Shown here piece after piece: positions 62,067-64,000 of a DNA stretch of 64,000 nucleotides; positions within the stretch are counted from its first letter, which is position 1, and each line of letters opens with the position of its first letter. A program made the translations under genes and the position numbers. Under the pieces are notes generated by a model. The model saw nothing but the letters and a program-made list of their open reading frames with translations. It was not told the origin of the DNA and did not search any database. Origin of the DNA: Terriglobus roseus (GTDB taxonomy: Bacteria; Acidobacteriota; Terriglobia; Terriglobales; Acidobacteriaceae); NCBI RefSeq assembly GCF_900102185.1, contig NZ_LT629690.1, positions 1,674,001 through 1,738,000 on the forward strand, read 5' to 3'.

Positions 62067-64000
62067 GTGAAAGCAGGAACATTGCAGGGAGCGGCCGGAA
62101 TTGCGCTGCTTTTCATGGGAACACTTGGCCAGGAAGTGGCGTTGGCGCAGGCTGGGCAACAGCAGGCTCCTCCGGCTGGCACGCAGACAAACCCCACGGC
62201 ACCTGCCCCTCCACAGGCGCAGCAGATCACTACGACCGGCGCGCCAGGTATCCCACAGGCTCCTGAACCGGCGCATCCGGGACCGCTGTTTCTGCGTGAA
62301 ACGGGCAAAGATTACAGCAATCTGAAGAGCCATTGGAAGAACCCGATTGCTCCGTATACGCCCACGGATTACAACTCGCCGCGCCTGAGCAATACGCCTC
62401 GGCTGGGTGATCTGCTGAAGGACGGCAAGATCTACCTGAGCCTGTCCGATTCCGTGCTGCTGGCGCTGGAAAACAACTTCGATATTGAGATTGCCCGTAT
62501 CAACCTGGACATTGCAGATACTGACATTCTGCGCGCCAAGGCTGGCAGCACGCTGCGCGGTGTTTCCACCGGTATCGTGGCGAACACGCTGGGCGGTACC
62601 TCAACGACTGTGACCGGTGGTGGTGGTCCTGGCGGTACGACGACTTCTTCGGGTGGTTCGGGTACGGGTGCTTCGGGACTCGTGCTGTCGACCAACGGTG
62701 GAGGTCCTACGCCGTTGAACCGCGACCCGCTCGTTACGGGCACGTTGCAGTATGAGAGCGCGATTTCGCCTGGTGGTACGAGCATCTTCAACCCGAACTC
62801 CACGACGACCGATACGGCGACGTACAACTTCGGCTACCAGCAGGGATTCCTGACCGGTACGCAGTTGAATGTGACCTTCAGCAACTCGCGTGTGACTTCG
62901 ACTTCGTTTCTGAGCGCGTACACACCACAGTTCAACTCGTCGTTCAAGGCGACGGTTACGCAGAACCTGTTGCAGGGCTTTGGCCCGTGGATTCAGGGAC
63001 GCTTCGTGGTGCAGGCGAAGATCAATCGCCGTATTACGGATTCAGCCTTCCGTCAGCAGTTGATCTACACCGTGACGCAGGTTGAGAGCATCTACTGGAA
63101 CCTGGTGAGTGCGTACGAAGACGTTCAGGCGAAGACACGCGCACTGGAACAGTCCACGAAGCTGGCACAAGATAACCGTCGTCAGCTTGAGATTGGAACG
63201 CTGGCACCGCTGGATATCATCAACAGCGATCAGGCTGTAAGCACCGATCGCCAGGCGCTGGTGACCTCGCAATCAAACCTGGAGTATCAGCAGTTGCTGA
63301 TGAAGCAGGCGATTGTGCGCGATCTGAATGATCCGCAGCTTGCGACGGCTCCGGTTATTCCGACGGACCGCGTGAGCCTGGAGCGTTTGCCGGAAGAAGA
63401 TACGCCTATCGAAGACCTGGTGAAGCAGGCTTACGTGAACAATCCTTCGATTGAGCAGGCAGTGCTCAATATGGAGACCAACAAGATCACGATTCGTGCG
63501 GAAAAGAATGGTCTGCTGCCGACGCTGAATGCCTATGCGTTCTACGGTGGTACAGGTATTGCCGGTACGGCGAACCCTGCCAGCTCGGCATGTACGAACA
63601 ATCCGACGCTGCCGAATTGCGGTCTGGGTAACTTTGGAGCGTATGGCACGGCGTTCTCCGGCGCATTCAACAACAGCGCCCCGGATCGCGGTGTAGGTGC
63701 GACGCTGAGCATTCCGATTCGCAACCGTCCGGCGCAGGCTGACCAGGCCCGTTCGCAGATGGAATATCGCCAGGCGCAGATGCGTTTGCAGCAGCTGTAC
63801 ACACAGACGCGGATTCAGGTGATCAACGGGCAGTATGCGTTGACGAATGACCGTGCGAGTGTGGTGTCTGCACAGGCTACGCGTGACTATCAGGCACAGG
63901 CTCTGGATGCGGAACAGAAGAAGTTCCGGTTGGGGTCGTCGACCACGGCACTTGTGCTAGCACAGGAACGTGCGTTGGCTCTTGCTGACAACACCCTGAT
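62067..64000 (+). CDS. TolC family outer-membrane efflux channel (3' partial)
   Basis: Translated by hand from GTG 62067, which has GGAG 9 nt upstream. It begins MKAGTLQGAAGIALLFMGTL with a signal peptide to about ALAQ. A Gln/Pro-rich stretch, a Gly/Thr-rich insert and paired outer-membrane factor helices follow: LSLSDSVLLALENNFDIEIA, then TQVESIYWNLVSAYEDVQAK and NRRQLEIGTLAPLDIINSDQ. The second repeat contains EDLVKQAYVNNPSIEQAVLN and SIPIRNRPAQADQARSQME. It runs off the window without a stop after about 644 codons. Expected to form trimers with RND or ABC pumps; none is visible here. Confidence 0.85.
   Translation, partial: MKAGTLQGAAGIALLFMGTLGQEVALAQAGQQQAPPAGTQTNPTAPAPPQAQQITTTGAPGIPQAPEPAHPGPLFLRETGKDYSNLKSHWKNPIAPYTPTDYNSPRLSNTPRLGDLLKDGKIYLSLSDSVLLALENNFDIEIARINLDIADTDILRAKAGSTLRGVSTGIVANTLGGTSTTVTGGGGPGGTTTSSGGSGTGASGLVLSTNGGGPTPLNRDPLVTGTLQYESAISPGGTSIFNPNSTTTDTATYNFGYQQGFLTGTQLNVTFSNSRVTSTSFLSAYTPQFNSSFKATVTQNLLQGFGPWIQGRFVVQAKINRRITDSAFRQQLIYTVTQVESIYWNLVSAYEDVQAKTRALEQSTKLAQDNRRQLEIGTLAPLDIINSDQAVSTDRQALVTSQSNLEYQQLLMKQAIVRDLNDPQLATAPVIPTDRVSLERLPEEDTPIEDLVKQAYVNNPSIEQAVLNMETNKITIRAEKNGLLPTLNAYAFYGGTGIAGTANPASSACTNNPTLPNCGLGNFGAYGTAFSGAFNNSAPDRGVGATLSIPIRNRPAQADQARSQMEYRQAQMRLQQLYTQTRIQVINGQYALTNDRASVVSAQATRDYQAQALDAEQKKFRLGSSTTALVLAQERALALADNTL

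Overview
The window looks like chromosomal DNA of a soil Acidobacterium of the Acidobacteriaceae type (Terriglobus, Granulicella or Edaphobacter relatives). This rests on recognised protein flavour: a penicillin-acylase-type Ntn hydrolase, a secreted regulatory-like domain protein, the AddAB-like pair and an APC permease with a universal-stress tail. It also rests on intergenic DNA full of short GGCC-TTT-GGCC hairpins. No rRNA, tRNA or CRISPR was seen, so the assignment is an inference. Fifty-five protein-coding loci are described, two of them decayed. The first (mazG) and last (a TolC-type channel) run off the window.

Layout. 1-3760: mazG, a GNAT enzyme and menC/N-succinylamino acid racemase in one tight unit, then a secreted protein and a bactofilin. 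3.8-7.5 kb: a methyltransferase, a small AT-hook-like protein, a large APC permease and a 54-residue membrane protein. 7.5-13.8 kb: a plus-strand run lnt, prfB (programmed +1 frameshift), yjaB-like, DinB, CoA-binding protein and dsbD. 13.8-16.2 kb: a gene-poor accessory patch with an interspersed repeat, an unknown gene, a broken integrase and hairpin-rich direct repeats. 16.2-21.7 kb: secreted and membrane proteins, a penicillin acylase, hpt and lgt.

21.7-31.3 kb is a probable seven-gene minus-strand operon: ileS, lspA, uvrA, a TPR protein, two exported helical proteins and a SprT-like metalloprotease. 31.7-40.4 kb: a TonB-type protein and an MFS/AddB-like/AddA-like recombination unit. 40.5-48.6 kb: Sco1 with a CusF-like domain, an ABC exporter, an S9 peptidase, a DUF4142 protein, TPM and LemA proteins, and the second copy of the interspersed repeat. 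48.6-51.5 kb: divergent arsenic resistance genes arsM-arsC and arsR-acr3. 51.6-57 kb: regulator/oxidoreductase pairs (HxlR-SDR, TetR-SDR-monooxygenase) flanking a damaged arylsulfatase. 57-64 kb: a DegQ/HtrA protease, truA-M20 peptidase-EamA transporter, and a TolC-family channel.

The genes form functional groups: lipoprotein biogenesis (lnt, lgt, lspA), DNA repair (uvrA, AddAB-like), envelope redox and quality control (dsbD, Sco1, DegQ), arsenic detoxification by methylation and efflux, and a TetR-controlled short-chain dehydrogenase. The least explained DNA is the pair of about 240-bp intergenic repeats, each with three CTAAAATCGTC-type units at identical spacing. Next come three copies of a TAGACTAGTCTA-type operator, one of which now precedes no gene.
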